Part shown: positions 6,611 to 6,943 of the stretch, in pieces
Layout: the number at the start of each line of letters is the position of its first letter
Numbering within the stretch: the first letter of the stretch is position 1
DNA from: Rhodoferax sp.
Lineage (GTDB): Bacteria > Pseudomonadota > Gammaproteobacteria > Burkholderiales > Burkholderiaceae_C
Assembly: GCA_029865675.1 (NCBI GenBank)
Contig: JARXAU010000080.1
Location: 1-6,943 of the forward strand
Reading direction: 5' to 3'
DNA: 6,943 bases
Notes under the pieces: model-generated
Seen by the model: only the letters and a program-made list of their open reading frames with translations
Databases searched by the model: none
What the model was told of the DNA's origin: nothing
Translations under genes and position numbers: made by a program

Positions 6611-6943
6611 ATGTCTGATATCGAAAACCCATTTTTCTCCATCTGTATACCCGCCTATAACCGTGCGCGCCATTTACGGCCGCTACTTGATTCCTTGTTG
6701 CAGCATGACTTTGGTTCTTTAGAAATCGTGATCTGCGAAGACGTTTCAAAAGAGCGCCCCCTTATAGCGGCTATTGTCAAAGAGTATCAAGAGCATACCG
6801 GCATCCGCATTGCTTACTTCGAAAATGAAGTCAACCTGGGCTATGACGCCAATATCCGTAATTTGGTCGCCAAAGCCACCGGTCGGTTTTGCTTCTTTAT
6901 GGGCAATGATGACCTTATGTGTGCAGGTGCGTTAAGTCATGTG
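6611..6943 (+). CDS. Family 2 glycosyltransferase (GT-A fold), 3'-partial
   Basis: The frame is open from ATG 6611 to the window end, giving 111 residues, probably about a third of the protein. It is predicted to be a cytoplasmic, membrane-associated enzyme that adds a sugar from a nucleotide-sugar donor to the lipid-linked repeat unit. Visible GT2 features: SICIPAYNRARHL (10-22), the first strand and nucleotide-binding loop; LEIVICEDVS (about 42-51), where the usual acidic residues are Glu-Asp; NLGYDANIRN (80-89); and FFMGNDDLM (97-105), the DXD-like metal/nucleotide site. The NxGxDAN plus GxDD arrangement recalls abequosyltransferase-like (RfbV) members, but donor and acceptor cannot be assigned. 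It lies 18 bases after the broken acyltransferase, with a weak GGA 6 bases before its ATG. Confidence 0.88.
   Translation, partial: MSDIENPFFSICIPAYNRARHLRPLLDSLLQHDFGSLEIVICEDVSKERPLIAAIVKEYQEHTGIRIAYFENEVNLGYDANIRNLVAKATGRFCFFMGNDDLMCAGALSHV

Overview
The window looks like part of a Wzx/Wzy-type surface polysaccharide (capsule, exopolysaccharide or O-antigen) cluster from a GC-rich betaproteobacterium. The protein sequences and the paired export genes resemble those of Burkholderiales, perhaps Comamonadaceae. That placement is from recognition only, not from a search. All supported genes lie on the + strand in one tightly spaced row, consistent with a single operon.

Layout: (1) 1-1817, the 3' part of an outer-membrane polysaccharide export (OPX, Wza-like) gene whose start lies outside the window. 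(2) 1824-3008, a Wzz-type chain-length/co-polymerase protein without a kinase domain. (3) 3097-4593, a WbaP-type polyprenyl-phosphate sugar-1-phosphate transferase with a clear ribosome binding site that fixes its start. (4) 4644-5954, a Wzx-type flippase that appears to start at TTG. (5) 5956-6592, a hexapeptide-repeat acyltransferase whose reading frame is broken. (6) 6611 to the end, the N-terminal third or so of a family 2 glycosyltransferase that runs out of the window. Gaps between genes are under 90 bases, and no convincing promoter, terminator, RNA gene, mobile element or CRISPR array was seen.

How the genes would work together (established pathway logic applied by inference): the WbaP-like enzyme loads the first sugar phosphate onto undecaprenyl phosphate at the inner membrane. 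Glycosyltransferases such as the last gene extend the repeat unit, the acyltransferase would have decorated it, and Wzx flips it to the periplasm. A Wzy polymerase (not in this window) polymerises under control of the Wzz-like protein, and the OPX protein passes the chain through the outer membrane.

Composition is mosaic. The export genes and the WbaP-like gene are GC-rich, while the 3' third of wzx and the start of the acyltransferase fall to roughly 30-45% GC by hand count. This is usual where a conserved export block meets the variable, horizontally exchanged serotype block.

I did not find an undescribed system. The points most worth a second look are the broken acyltransferase, the unusual start region of wzx, and a 23-codon reading frame that ends exactly on the wbaP start codon.
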